Shown in pieces: positions 10,022 through 18,199 of a stretch of DNA of 64,000 nucleotides. The position numbers and the translations under genes were made by a program. The notes beneath the pieces were generated by a model. The model saw only the letters and a list, made by a program, of their open reading frames with translations, had not been told where the DNA came from and did no database searches. The first letter of the stretch is position 1. Each line of letters begins with the position of its first letter. This DNA comes from Candidatus Aalborgicola defluviihabitans (GTDB lineage: Bacteria > Pseudomonadota > Gammaproteobacteria > Burkholderiales > Burkholderiaceae_C). Location: NCBI GenBank assembly GCA_016705575.1, contig JADIXX010000003.1, positions 966,770-1,030,769 of the forward strand, read 5' to 3'.

Positions 10022-11167
10022 ATGCAATCAACATCACTCCCATCGCCTAGCACCAACGCGCTAAAGCGACTCAAGACTCGTGTATCCCGGATAGACCGTC
10101 TGTTCTGGCTCACGGTGGTCATACCCACCGCTATTTCCATTATGTACTTTGGTTTCGTGGCGACAGACGTCTACACCTCTGAGAGTAGCTTTGTGGTGCG
10201 CAGCCCAGAGCGTCCCATGACTTCGCCCCTGGGTGCGCTGCTCAAGGGCTCTGGATTTTCGCGTGCGCAAGACGACAGCTATACCGTGCATGAATATGTT
10301 CTGTCGCGCGATGCGTTGCGCGTGTTGGTGCAATCCATTGCGTTGGACAAAGCCTTTGCCAACCCGGATGTAGACCGATTCAGCCGCTTTGCCGGGCTGG
10401 ACCCGGACAAAAGCTTTGAGGCTTTACACCGTTACTACCAAAAGAAAGTATCGGTGTTGACCGATTCGACGTCCTCCATCACATCCTTGTCGGTCAAGGC
10501 CTTTACTGCGCGAGATGCACTCAACGTCAACACTGAGCTGCTCAAACAAAGCGAGACCCTGGTCAACCGCATGAACGAACGCGGCCGCAGAGACCTGATC
10601 CATTACTCGCAGGCAGAGGTAGACCTAGCACAACAAAAAGCCAAGGTCACAGGTTTGGCTTTGGCCGATTACCGTAACCGCCAGGGTGTTGTAGACCCCG
10701 AGCGTCAGGCCACTGCGAAGCTGTTGCAAGTGGCCAAGGTGCAAGACGATTTGATTGCCACCACCACCCAATTAGTACTATTGAAGGCGTCCACGCCAAA
10801 GAACCCCCAAATTCCGATATTGCAGTTGCGCGCCACCACTCTTGAGCAAGAAATAAAAAGAGAAACCGCAAATGTGACCGGCGGTCAAACATCGTTGGCC
10901 AACAAAGCATCGGACTATCAGCGTCTGGCCATTGATGCCGAATTTGCCAACAAGCAGTTGGTCAGTGCGCTGACCAGCCTGGAAATGGCCCGCAGCGAGG
11001 CACTGCGTCAACAGGTCTACCTGGAGCGTGTCACGCAGCCCAGTTTGCCAGATGTGGCCCAAGACCCTAAGCGCGTGCGCAGCATTCTGGCAACTTTTCT
11101 GATGGGCTTGGTGGTCTGGGGCGTGCTGAGCATGCTGATTGCGGGCGTTAAAGAACATCAAAGTTGA
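10022..11167 (+). CDS. kpsE: Capsule export inner-membrane protein KpsE/CtrB/BexC
   Basis: Polysaccharide co-polymerase of the ABC-dependent capsule class, 381 residues. One membrane helix lies near 27-48 (FWLTVVIPTAISIMYFGF) and a second near 352-372 (ILATFLMGLVVWGVLSMLIAG). Between them is a long, mostly helical periplasmic part with the family's YTSESSFVVRSPE start. KpsE links the KpsMT transporter to the outer-membrane KpsD channel. The stop at 11165-11167 is followed after 1 nt by the kpsM start, so the two are co-translated. The order kpsE-kpsM-kpsT is typical of group 2 and 3 capsule loci. Confidence 0.92.
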   Translation: MQSTSLPSPSTNALKRLKTRVSRIDRLFWLTVVIPTAISIMYFGFVATDVYTSESSFVVRSPERPMTSPLGALLKGSGFSRAQDDSYTVHEYVLSRDALRVLVQSIALDKAFANPDVDRFSRFAGLDPDKSFEALHRYYQKKVSVLTDSTSSITSLSVKAFTARDALNVNTELLKQSETLVNRMNERGRRDLIHYSQAEVDLAQQKAKVTGLALADYRNRQGVVDPERQATAKLLQVAKVQDDLIATTTQLVLLKASTPKNPQIPILQLRATTLEQEIKRETANVTGGQTSLANKASDYQRLAIDAEFANKQLVSALTSLEMARSEALRQQVYLERVTQPSLPDVAQDPKRVRSILATFLMGLVVWGVLSMLIAGVKEHQS

Positions 11168-11168
11168 T

Positions 11169-12002
11169 ATGCAAAAGTCAACCGTGCCAGAGCCACAAAC
11201 CACAGTACCGATGATGGGTCAAAACAGCCTGTGGCAGTCTTTTCGCATTCAGCAGCGCGTGATCGGTGCCTTGCTGATGCGCGAAGTGCTCACGCGATTT
11301 GGCCGCCATAACATTGGTTTTTTGTGGGTCTTTGTGGAACCCATGATTTTCACCATCGGTGTTGTTACGCTTTGGACAGTGGTGGACGTGGGCCACGGTT
11401 CCTCCATTCCCATTGTTGCGTTTGGCATTACCGGCTATTCGTCGGTATTGCTGTGGCGCAATATGCCGGGGCATTGCATAGGGGCCATTGAACCAAACCG
11501 TACCCTGATGTTTCATCGTCATGTCAAGGTAATTGATGTGTATATGGCCAGGCTGCTGCTGGAGGCCGTTGGTGCCACTATTTCATTTATGGTGCTGGCG
11601 TCTGTGGCAACGGTTTTTAACTGGATGCAACCGCCGCAGGACATTCTTCTGGTCATGGGGGGGTGGCTTATGACGGCTTGGTTTGGTATTTCCGTGTCTT
11701 TGTTGATTGCACCGTTGTCTGAAAAATCCGAAGTGGTGCACAAGTTGTGGGGGCCTTTTACCTACATTTTGTTCCCTTTGTCTGGCGCTGGTTTCTTGGT
11801 GGATATCTTGCCGCAGAGTTTCCAAGACTTCGTTCTCTGGCTTCCCATGGTGCATGGGATCGAGATGTTGCGTGATGGCTACTTTGGTGCATCTTTTCAC
11901 GCGCATTACAGCATTGCTTACATGGCTACCTTTTGCGCCCTACTGACTTTGCTAGGGCTGGCTCAGGTGCGCGACATCAGCCGCAAAGGGGTGCTGGATT
12001 GA
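11169..12002 (+). CDS. kpsM: Capsule ABC transporter permease KpsM
   Basis: ABC-2 type permease of about 277 residues with six probable membrane helices. It has the KpsM/BexB-type opening MREVLTRFGRHNIGFLWVFVEP, and the end is conserved in character (HGIEMLRDGYFG). I use the ATG at 11169, which follows the kpsE stop by 1 nt; a Met 10 codons earlier lies inside kpsE. It exports the lipid-linked capsular polysaccharide across the inner membrane together with KpsT. Its stop overlaps the kpsT start, so the two subunits are coupled. Confidence 0.93.
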   Translation: MQKSTVPEPQTTVPMMGQNSLWQSFRIQQRVIGALLMREVLTRFGRHNIGFLWVFVEPMIFTIGVVTLWTVVDVGHGSSIPIVAFGITGYSSVLLWRNMPGHCIGAIEPNRTLMFHRHVKVIDVYMARLLLEAVGATISFMVLASVATVFNWMQPPQDILLVMGGWLMTAWFGISVSLLIAPLSEKSEVVHKLWGPFTYILFPLSGAGFLVDILPQSFQDFVLWLPMVHGIEMLRDGYFGASFHAHYSIAYMATFCALLTLLGLAQVRDISRKGVLD

Positions 12003-12658
12003 TCGCGCTGCACAACGTAAGCCGCCACTTCGCCACCCGGCACGGCCCCGTAACGGTGCTTGATCAAGTGGACCTGAAACTGCATCCCGGCGAGAAGTTG
12101 GGAATTTTGGGACGCAATGGCGCTGGCAAATCCACTTTGATCCGCATCATCTCGGGTGCGGACCAACCCAGCAGTGGCCATATTGCTCGCAGTATGAGTG
12201 TATCTTGGCCATTGGCTTTCTCAGTAGGGTACGCAGGGTCGCTCACGGGATACGACTATCTGCGCTTTGTTTGCCGGGTTTATGGTGTGTCCATCGAAGA
12301 CCGTATCGATTTCGTTAAAGATTTTGCCGAACTGGGGCGTTACTTTATTGAGCCGGTCAAGAACTATTCATCCGGGATGGCTGCGCGCCTAGCGTTTGCG
12401 GTGTCGATGGCCATTGATTTTGATTGTTTCTTGATCGACGAAATTGTCGCCGTGGGCGATAGTCGATTTAACGACAAATGCAATGAGGAGTTGTTTGTAA
12501 AACGCAAGCACAAAGCCATGGTTATTGTGTCGCACATGCCCACCTATATTGAAATGCATTGTGACCGAGCTGCCGTGCTAGACGCCGGCAAGCTCCATGC
12601 CTTTGACAGTACTGACGAAGCATTTGATTTCTACAATCAACCAGCCTCCGCAGTATGA
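11999..12658 (+). CDS. kpsT: Capsule ABC transporter ATPase KpsT
   Basis: ATPase subunit of about 219 residues. Walker A is GRNGAGKST, the ABC signature is YSSGMAARLAFAVS, and Walker B is FDCFLIDEIVAVGD with its catalytic Glu. Family alignment puts the N-terminus at IALHNVSRHF, and the only sensible start there is TTG at 11999, which overlaps the kpsM stop in TTGA. The longer in-frame Met at 11933 lies deep in kpsM and adds low-complexity sequence, so I rejected it. The protein has no C-terminal glycan-binding domain of the Wzt type, which fits export of a lipid-terminated capsule chain. Confidence 0.92.
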   Translation: MIALHNVSRHFATRHGPVTVLDQVDLKLHPGEKLGILGRNGAGKSTLIRIISGADQPSSGHIARSMSVSWPLAFSVGYAGSLTGYDYLRFVCRVYGVSIEDRIDFVKDFAELGRYFIEPVKNYSSGMAARLAFAVSMAIDFDCFLIDEIVAVGDSRFNDKCNEELFVKRKHKAMVIVSHMPTYIEMHCDRAAVLDAGKLHAFDSTDEAFDFYNQPASAV

Positions 12659-14157
12659 AGATCCTGGTTGACCTAAAACCTGCGTTGGACGGTTACGCCG
12701 GCATTCCGCAAGAGTCGCGCCTGCTGTTAAAAGGTTTGAACCAGATTGATGCGTTTGATGTGGAAGGTCTTATCCAGCATGGGGAGCGTCGTCTTCGTCC
12801 GGCATTGCTTGTCAATACAGTTTTGTCTCCTGACAAACGCATAGACCGTTTGTCCAAATTTGTAGTTTCGTTGTACGAAAAGCCTTACGACAACCTGTAC
12901 CAGGCTGCTATGGGGCGAATTCAAACAAGCTTTGCCCGCCAGATTTTGCGGCTCCGCGCAAACCTGGGCCTGAGCCTACCCTTGAGCCGCTTTGAGTCTG
13001 ACTTATTTGAAGACTTTATATGGCGAACTTTTTTCAGCAAAACACTCAATGCTGCCGCCAAGCCTGCGCTTCAGGGTAGCCGTCATAGGGTGCTTACCGT
13101 GCCCAGGATACAAATGCACGAAGCTGGGCTGGATGGCCTGACGTATTCCAGTTCCCCCAGCTATGCCCGAATAGACACCACCGGGTTTGACTGCTTTGTA
13201 ACGCAGACGCCGTTCCCCGGGGACGTGAGCAGTGCCACGCAAATGGTAGGGCGGTATCATGATGCGGTGCCGGTGCCGATGCCGATGCCGCACACCATTT
13301 CAGACAAGGCCTTTCACCAAGCGTCACATTTCCATGCGATCAAAGACAATGTACGCAGCGAGGCTTGGTTTTCTTGTATATCACACGCTACGCGGGCAGA
13401 CTTTCTGCAGCTGTTCCCGCAAGCGGCACTGCGCAGTGCGGTCATTCACAATATTGTGTCGGACGAGTATTTTGTGGAAGACACCCCCGCCCATTTGGTG
13501 CACCAAATCATCCGCAACCGAATGGCCGTGTCAGACATTGTCAAAGCACCAAAAGCAGGAATGATTAGCACTGATATTGCAGGTGAAGCTGCCCCCGTGG
13601 TCTACCTGCTAATTGTCAGCACGATAGAGCCGCGCAATAACCACCAGATGTTCGTGCAAATATGGGAATCGTTGAAATACCAAAGCCACCCCAGCCTGAA
13701 ACTTGTAGCGGTGGGCAATGTTGGATGGGACTATTCCACGGTATTTGATAGCTTTAGACCATGGGCTGCGCGCGGAGAAGTGTTTTGGCTGAACAATGTA
13801 CCATCTGCTGAGCTGCACACCCTCTACCATCATGCCGCTGTCACTGTGTGCCCGGGGTTGGCAGAGGGGTTTGATTATTCTGGTGTGGAGGCCATCAAGT
13901 GTGGCTGTGTGGTGGCTGCTTCGGAAATACCGGTGCACCGGAAAATCTATGGCGATGCGGCGGTGTATTTTGATCCTTATGACGCAGCAAACGCCACCGC
14001 GCAACTCGCGAAACTAGTCAACCCGGACGCAGCCCCGTTGCGTGAGGACTTGAAATCACGAGGCCAGTCAATTAGCCAACGTTATACCGAAGCAGCCATC
14101 ATTCCCCAATGGATTGATTTTTTTGGCCATGTGCGTGGCAATGTGTACTTCAAATGA
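12655..14157 (+). CDS. Family 4-type glycosyltransferase (capsule)
   Basis: GT-B glycosyltransferase of 500 residues with an ATGA overlap to kpsT. The C-terminal half has the GT4 pattern: VSTIEPRNNH near 320, then GLAEGFDYSGVEAIKCG with the E-x7-E motif and SEIPVHRKIYGDAAVYFDP. The N-terminal half opens with MKILVDLKPALDGYAGIPQES, an acceptor-domain start often seen in wbpY/mtfB-like enzymes. A short codon repeat encodes PVPMPMP near 206. It probably adds a sugar to the growing capsule chain in the cytoplasm; the sugar cannot be told. Confidence 0.85.
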   Translation: MKILVDLKPALDGYAGIPQESRLLLKGLNQIDAFDVEGLIQHGERRLRPALLVNTVLSPDKRIDRLSKFVVSLYEKPYDNLYQAAMGRIQTSFARQILRLRANLGLSLPLSRFESDLFEDFIWRTFFSKTLNAAAKPALQGSRHRVLTVPRIQMHEAGLDGLTYSSSPSYARIDTTGFDCFVTQTPFPGDVSSATQMVGRYHDAVPVPMPMPHTISDKAFHQASHFHAIKDNVRSEAWFSCISHATRADFLQLFPQAALRSAVIHNIVSDEYFVEDTPAHLVHQIIRNRMAVSDIVKAPKAGMISTDIAGEAAPVVYLLIVSTIEPRNNHQMFVQIWESLKYQSHPSLKLVAVGNVGWDYSTVFDSFRPWAARGEVFWLNNVPSAELHTLYHHAAVTVCPGLAEGFDYSGVEAIKCGCVVAASEIPVHRKIYGDAAVYFDPYDAANATAQLAKLVNPDAAPLREDLKSRGQSISQRYTEAAIIPQWIDFFGHVRGNVYFK

Positions 14158-15626
14158 TTCGACATTGCGCAACCATGAATATTTTTCTTGTAGCCGGTCC
14201 AGACCCGCATGCCGTGCAATCTGTTTGGCAGACTTTGCAAGGGTTGGGGGTGTACGAGGTTAGCCCATCCCACAGAGACGGGCTGCTACCACAGGATATC
14301 CATCAAATGATGGGGGAATCTCTAGTTGAAATTACAACTGCAGTTGACGTTGAAATCACCTCCGATACTCCGAAGCCAATGCGTGCGGCTTGGCGCGAAT
14401 TGGCCGCCGATTTGTGGTTGGCCAATCTTCAGCACCCCATGTGGGGTTGGCACATGTCAAATACTACCCATCTGCTTGACTACTGGCTGGATTTCGACCC
14501 TCATATCTTGTTGGTACTAGCGTACAACACGCCTGCCGAGTACTTGCAGCAGCAACTTCTGGGCATTTCGGAAATTTCCCCTCAATTGGTTGAAAAGCAC
14601 CTTGAGCAGTGGTCTTTCACAACAGAAACTCTGTTGGCTCAGTATTACGCAGCCAGCCCCCGCTGCGTGTTGGTGCACTCTGGTACGGTTGTGTACCAAC
14701 CTGGTCTATTGTCGGAATCCATGAGTCAACAGTGGGGAATTCAACTGACCCCTGCTGCTACTGACCAAAGTCTCTTAGCAGCAACGCCACCGTGCGGCGT
14801 TGATCAATATTTAATGACGCAGATCATCAGCAGTTTCCCTGCAACTGGCGAGCTGCTGCAAGAGCTGGAAGCGACTGCGCACGTACCATCATATTCTGGC
14901 AGCCACCCAGAGGCCTCGGTATTCCAGCTATGGACACAGCATATTGCCGCCCAACAGCAAGCCCAATTGCAGGCCACACAAGCATCTGAGAAAATCACCC
15001 AATTTCGGACTCAGCTGAACCAGGCACGGACCGAAGGCGACCAAAAGCTTGTAGCGCTGACCGACGCATACGAGTCTTTGCTCTTGCAGCTGGATGAAGC
15101 GCAGCAAGAGACAGAACATTACTTTTTGCTTAATCAGAACGCCACAGAGCAACTCCAGGTGGCGCAACAGGTTTCCAATTTTTGGCAACGCAATGCACCG
15201 GGTGTCATCACAGTCAACCTTTGTAACGATATTGACGGCAGTAACTGGTACCACGCGGAAGATGACGGCCGCTGGGCAGGGCCAGGGGTGGTATCAACGC
15301 TGCAAATGCCGCCCGTGCTGGCTGGGTACTACGTCGTTGAATTGATGATTCAGGATGCTATGCAGCCCGAGATCGTCGTAGGTATGCAGTTGGGTGTTGT
15401 GTCTGGTGTTGGAAGTGTGCAATCGATAGATTTGGTTCATGATTTTTCACAAGATAGTAGCCTGTACCCAATGGTCAGTTCAGGCGCATTTGATCTTGCG
15501 ACACAACATCATTCCTGGGTGCTGCAGATGAGTTTGCCCGGCAATCACTGCCCTGCTGAGGCCGGTGGCAACGACACCCGTCGCTTGGGCCTCAAATTAA
15601 AGACATTACGATTGAGTCGCCAATGA
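14154..15626 (+). CDS. Unknown capsule-locus protein with central coiled coil
   Basis: 490 residues, not recognised as a whole. The start at 14154 overlaps the previous stop (ATGA); an alternative Met at 14175 gives MNIFLVAGPDPHAV, which resembles the opening of sulfotransferase-like P-loop proteins but lacks a clear phosphate-binding loop. The middle part (about 255-345) is Gln/Glu/Ala-rich and likely a coiled coil. The C-terminal ~140 residues look like a beta-rich domain beginning ITVNLCNDIDGSNWY. It is the first of three consecutive genes linked by 4-nt overlaps, so it is probably made in fixed ratio with them. A role in decorating the capsule or organising the glycosyltransferases is inference. 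Confidence 0.6.
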   Translation: MIRHCATMNIFLVAGPDPHAVQSVWQTLQGLGVYEVSPSHRDGLLPQDIHQMMGESLVEITTAVDVEITSDTPKPMRAAWRELAADLWLANLQHPMWGWHMSNTTHLLDYWLDFDPHILLVLAYNTPAEYLQQQLLGISEISPQLVEKHLEQWSFTTETLLAQYYAASPRCVLVHSGTVVYQPGLLSESMSQQWGIQLTPAATDQSLLAATPPCGVDQYLMTQIISSFPATGELLQELEATAHVPSYSGSHPEASVFQLWTQHIAAQQQAQLQATQASEKITQFRTQLNQARTEGDQKLVALTDAYESLLLQLDEAQQETEHYFLLNQNATEQLQVAQQVSNFWQRNAPGVITVNLCNDIDGSNWYHAEDDGRWAGPGVVSTLQMPPVLAGYYVVELMIQDAMQPEIVVGMQLGVVSGVGSVQSIDLVHDFSQDSSLYPMVSSGAFDLATQHHSWVLQMSLPGNHCPAEAGGNDTRRLGLKLKTLRLSRQ

Positions 15627-16564
15627 TACCTAAGCTAAGTGCGGTAATCACGCTCGATCCGTGGCTGACGTTTTTAGCGCAATGGTTGTCACCTAGGCAA
15701 GTTACGCATGTTGGAGCCAACCTACTGTCCATCGATCAATCGATCCTGAATGGTGTGGAGTTGTTGGTTATTGATGCAGACCCAGCAAAAAAAGACCAGG
15801 TTCAACGGCAGTTGCCAGGGAGGCACTTTCAATTTTTCCCCCATATTGTTGCCGAACGAACTGGCCCAATTGTTTGGTATCAGGCTAGCAACTCGGCGGA
15901 AAGCGGATTACTGGCCATCGACCAACTGCAACGTTATTGGCAAAATATTAAGACTGTTGAGGTGCAGCCCAAACACGCATTTGCACTGGACGACGTGTAT
16001 GCCACACTGGCGACGCAGCCCTGTTGGCTGTGGGTGGACTGTTTCCCGGCGCTGTTCATTTTGCAAGGTGCTCGCAACGCACTGGCGCAAGCCAATGTTG
16101 TGTTGGCCCGCGTGGACATTGCTCAGGCAGGCGCACCTGCGGAGTGTTCCCTGGCAGCTGTACAGGCATTCATGCAAACTCAGGGTTATGTTCTGGCTGG
16201 CGTGCAACCTGAGCGCCATCCATCCATTGGCACTGCGCTATTTTTTCGAAACTTTGCGCAATTAGTCGAGGAAGCGCAAACTGCACTCACTGCGGCTAAT
16301 CTGGCCAAAGACGCAATGGAAAAACACGCTGAAGCCCTCGCAAAGCAAGCGCATGACGCTCTTGGAAAGATAGCAAAACTGGAGGAGGAACATACCCGAC
16401 TCTTGGCAGAGCACGATGCGGAGGCCCACGCCAAGGCCACGGTATTGGCTGCAAAAAACGTGGAAATCGAGTCTCAGCAACAATTGCTCCAGCAAGAGTT
16501 ATACCGTGCAGAAGTTCAAATTGAGCTGATTAAAGATTTGTTGTTGCGAGAGCCCGGGTTATGA
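15623..16564 (+). CDS. FkbM-like degenerate methyltransferase fold with coiled-coil tail
   Basis: 313 residues, coupled by ATGA overlaps on both sides. Residues 1-200 resemble an FkbM methyltransferase fold: VTHVGANLLSIDQSILNG stands where the SAM loop would be, and LWVDCFPALFILQGARNAL resembles the usual D(V)xGxExxVLxGA segment with the key acidic residues lost. Residues 215-305 are Ala/Glu/Lys/Gln-rich and almost surely a long coiled coil. Catalysis looks unlikely, so a structural or scaffolding role beside the intact FkbM enzyme encoded next is possible. The assignment rests on pattern resemblance only. Confidence 0.5.
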   Translation: MIPKLSAVITLDPWLTFLAQWLSPRQVTHVGANLLSIDQSILNGVELLVIDADPAKKDQVQRQLPGRHFQFFPHIVAERTGPIVWYQASNSAESGLLAIDQLQRYWQNIKTVEVQPKHAFALDDVYATLATQPCWLWVDCFPALFILQGARNALAQANVVLARVDIAQAGAPAECSLAAVQAFMQTQGYVLAGVQPERHPSIGTALFFRNFAQLVEEAQTALTAANLAKDAMEKHAEALAKQAHDALGKIAKLEEEHTRLLAEHDAEAHAKATVLAAKNVEIESQQQLLQQELYRAEVQIELIKDLLLREPGL

Positions 16565-17853
16565 GTCGACGAAAAAAATTTCGTGCGTTGGCTCCACAGA
16601 AAAAGCAATCGCCCTATCCCAGTACTGCCGTTGTGTATGACGAGTCCCATCATGCTCAAATTGAGTCGTCGTCAACCGCCAGCTTTAGCATGGTGCCGTA
16701 TGACGAAAGCTTATTGGAGCGTAGCCGCGACCAATGGCAATCGGGTGATTGGCCAAGCCTGACAAAGCTGAACCGCGAAACCTTGCAGCAACACCCTGAT
16801 CGCGCCAAACTGGCGTTATTAGCAGCGGCTGGTCACCTGGAATTAGACAATCCTCAATCGGGTGAGCAGTTCGTACGCTTGGCGCAGGACTGGGGTTGCA
16901 GTAGAAAGCTAATTAGCCAAATACTGGTCTCTAGCGTGTATCACAGGCTGGGTCGCGCTGCTTTGAATCTCGGCCAAATTCAAAGGGCATTGGACCACTT
17001 CAAGACTGCTATTGCCATGACGAATCAGCGTGTTGATGGGGCTATTTGGGGTGAGGCGATTGCGCTGCGCGAAAATCTGCGCTTGGGACGGCAGCCCCAG
17101 GGCGTGTTTTTTTTGGAAGGCGTGGCCCCCTCAATTGGAAAAGACGCGCCTCCAAAATCACCCGATGTTGGCATCACTTCGTACGCGCAAAACTTTGAAG
17201 ACGTCATGCTCTGGCGGGCATTGGGGCGGGTGAAAAGCGGAATTTATGTCGATGTCGGAGCGCAAGACCCTATCGTCGATTCAGTCAGTAAAGCATTTTA
17301 CGAACGTGGTTGGCGCGGTGTGCATGTCGAGCCGATTTCGGCCTATGCCGAGGCGTTACGTCACGACAGACCGGATGAACGCGTTATTGAAGCTGTTTTG
17401 GCAGCGGAGTCTGGAACGCAGATTTTTTTTATGATACCTCAAACCGGTCTATCCACCGGCTCAAGAGTATTTGCAGAACGACACATGCAACGAGGATTCG
17501 AGGTACAAGAGCTTACCGTGCGGACAAGCACCTTATCCGCAGTGTTCGATGAAGTCGGTAAACTCGAAATCCAATGGCTGAAGATCGATGTGGAAGGGAT
17601 GGAAGAAGTCGTGTTGTCCGGATGGGGCTGTCACACCGCTAGACCTTGGGTCGTGATTGTTGAAGCAACTGAACCCAATTCCCAAGTCCCCACCCACCAT
17701 AAATGGGAACAGCAACTTCAAATACGTGGTTATATTTTCGCCTATTTTGATGGATTGAATCGTTTCTATATACATTCTACTCACGGTGAATTAATGCATT
17801 TTTTTAAAACACCACCAAACGTGTTTGATAGTTACAAAATAAACGGAATGTAG
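16561..17853 (+). CDS. FkbM family methyltransferase with N-terminal helical repeats
   Basis: 430 residues with an ATGA overlap to the preceding gene. Residues 60-190 form helical TPR-like hairpins (RALDHFKTAIAMTN). Residues 205-400 are a standard FkbM methyltransferase: SYAQNFEDVMLWRALG, the SAM loop GIYVDVGAQDPIVDS, WRGVHVEPI and IQWLKIDVEGMEEVVLSGW. Such enzymes O-methylate sugars or other hydroxyls, here probably in the capsule. Base composition drops sharply just after this gene, which marks the left edge of an AT-rich segment. Confidence 0.85.
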   Translation: MSRRKKFRALAPQKKQSPYPSTAVVYDESHHAQIESSSTASFSMVPYDESLLERSRDQWQSGDWPSLTKLNRETLQQHPDRAKLALLAAAGHLELDNPQSGEQFVRLAQDWGCSRKLISQILVSSVYHRLGRAALNLGQIQRALDHFKTAIAMTNQRVDGAIWGEAIALRENLRLGRQPQGVFFLEGVAPSIGKDAPPKSPDVGITSYAQNFEDVMLWRALGRVKSGIYVDVGAQDPIVDSVSKAFYERGWRGVHVEPISAYAEALRHDRPDERVIEAVLAAESGTQIFFMIPQTGLSTGSRVFAERHMQRGFEVQELTVRTSTLSAVFDEVGKLEIQWLKIDVEGMEEVVLSGWGCHTARPWVVIVEATEPNSQVPTHHKWEQQLQIRGYIFAYFDGLNRFYIHSTHGELMHFFKTPPNVFDSYKINGM

Positions 17854-17875
17854 CAAAAAGGCAGGGATTTTTTTT

Positions 17876-18199
17876 GTGGATATTGAATCAATTAGAAAAA
17901 TACATAAATGTCGTTTGGTAGACAGTGTATTTAGGTGTAAGCATTTTAGGAAACCCAATGAAGTGGAGTTAAATGCCTGGATTAATTTTCTATTGCTGGA
18001 TCATTCCTTAATAGAGATGTTGAAGCTATTCAACAGCGCGACTTATAAGTATGTTAATGTGCTTCCAACGAGGGAAGGTATATGTTTTATTCCAGAACAT
18101 GAAGAGAAAAACAAACTCGCACCCCACGAAAATTACATTTATTTTCAACTTAAGAATGCTGTGCGTATTCATACTGAAAATACGACTTTATGCGTATAG
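17876..18199 (+). CDS. Small protein with DUF4214-like segment
   Basis: 107 residues from a GTG start; no ATG is available, and the T-rich stretch before it has no strong ribosome-binding site. RCKHFRKPNEVELNAWINFL followed by a short loop and an xxxFNSATYKYV end resembles one DUF4214 module (usual pattern: R-x-PD-xx-G-xx-YW, then F-xx-S-x-EF), with weak conservation. Its last 10 bases overlap the start of the large glycosyltransferase gene, suggesting coupled translation. The AT-rich composition matches that neighbour. The function is unknown. Confidence 0.5.
   Translation: MDIESIRKIHKCRLVDSVFRCKHFRKPNEVELNAWINFLLLDHSLIEMLKLFNSATYKYVNVLPTREGICFIPEHEEKNKLAPHENYIYFQLKNAVRIHTENTTLCV

Noticed and set aside
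13257..13290. Short tandem repeat encoding PVPMPMP as a variable repeat
   Set aside because: Too few and imperfect units; slippage would be in steps of six bases, but there is no further evidence.
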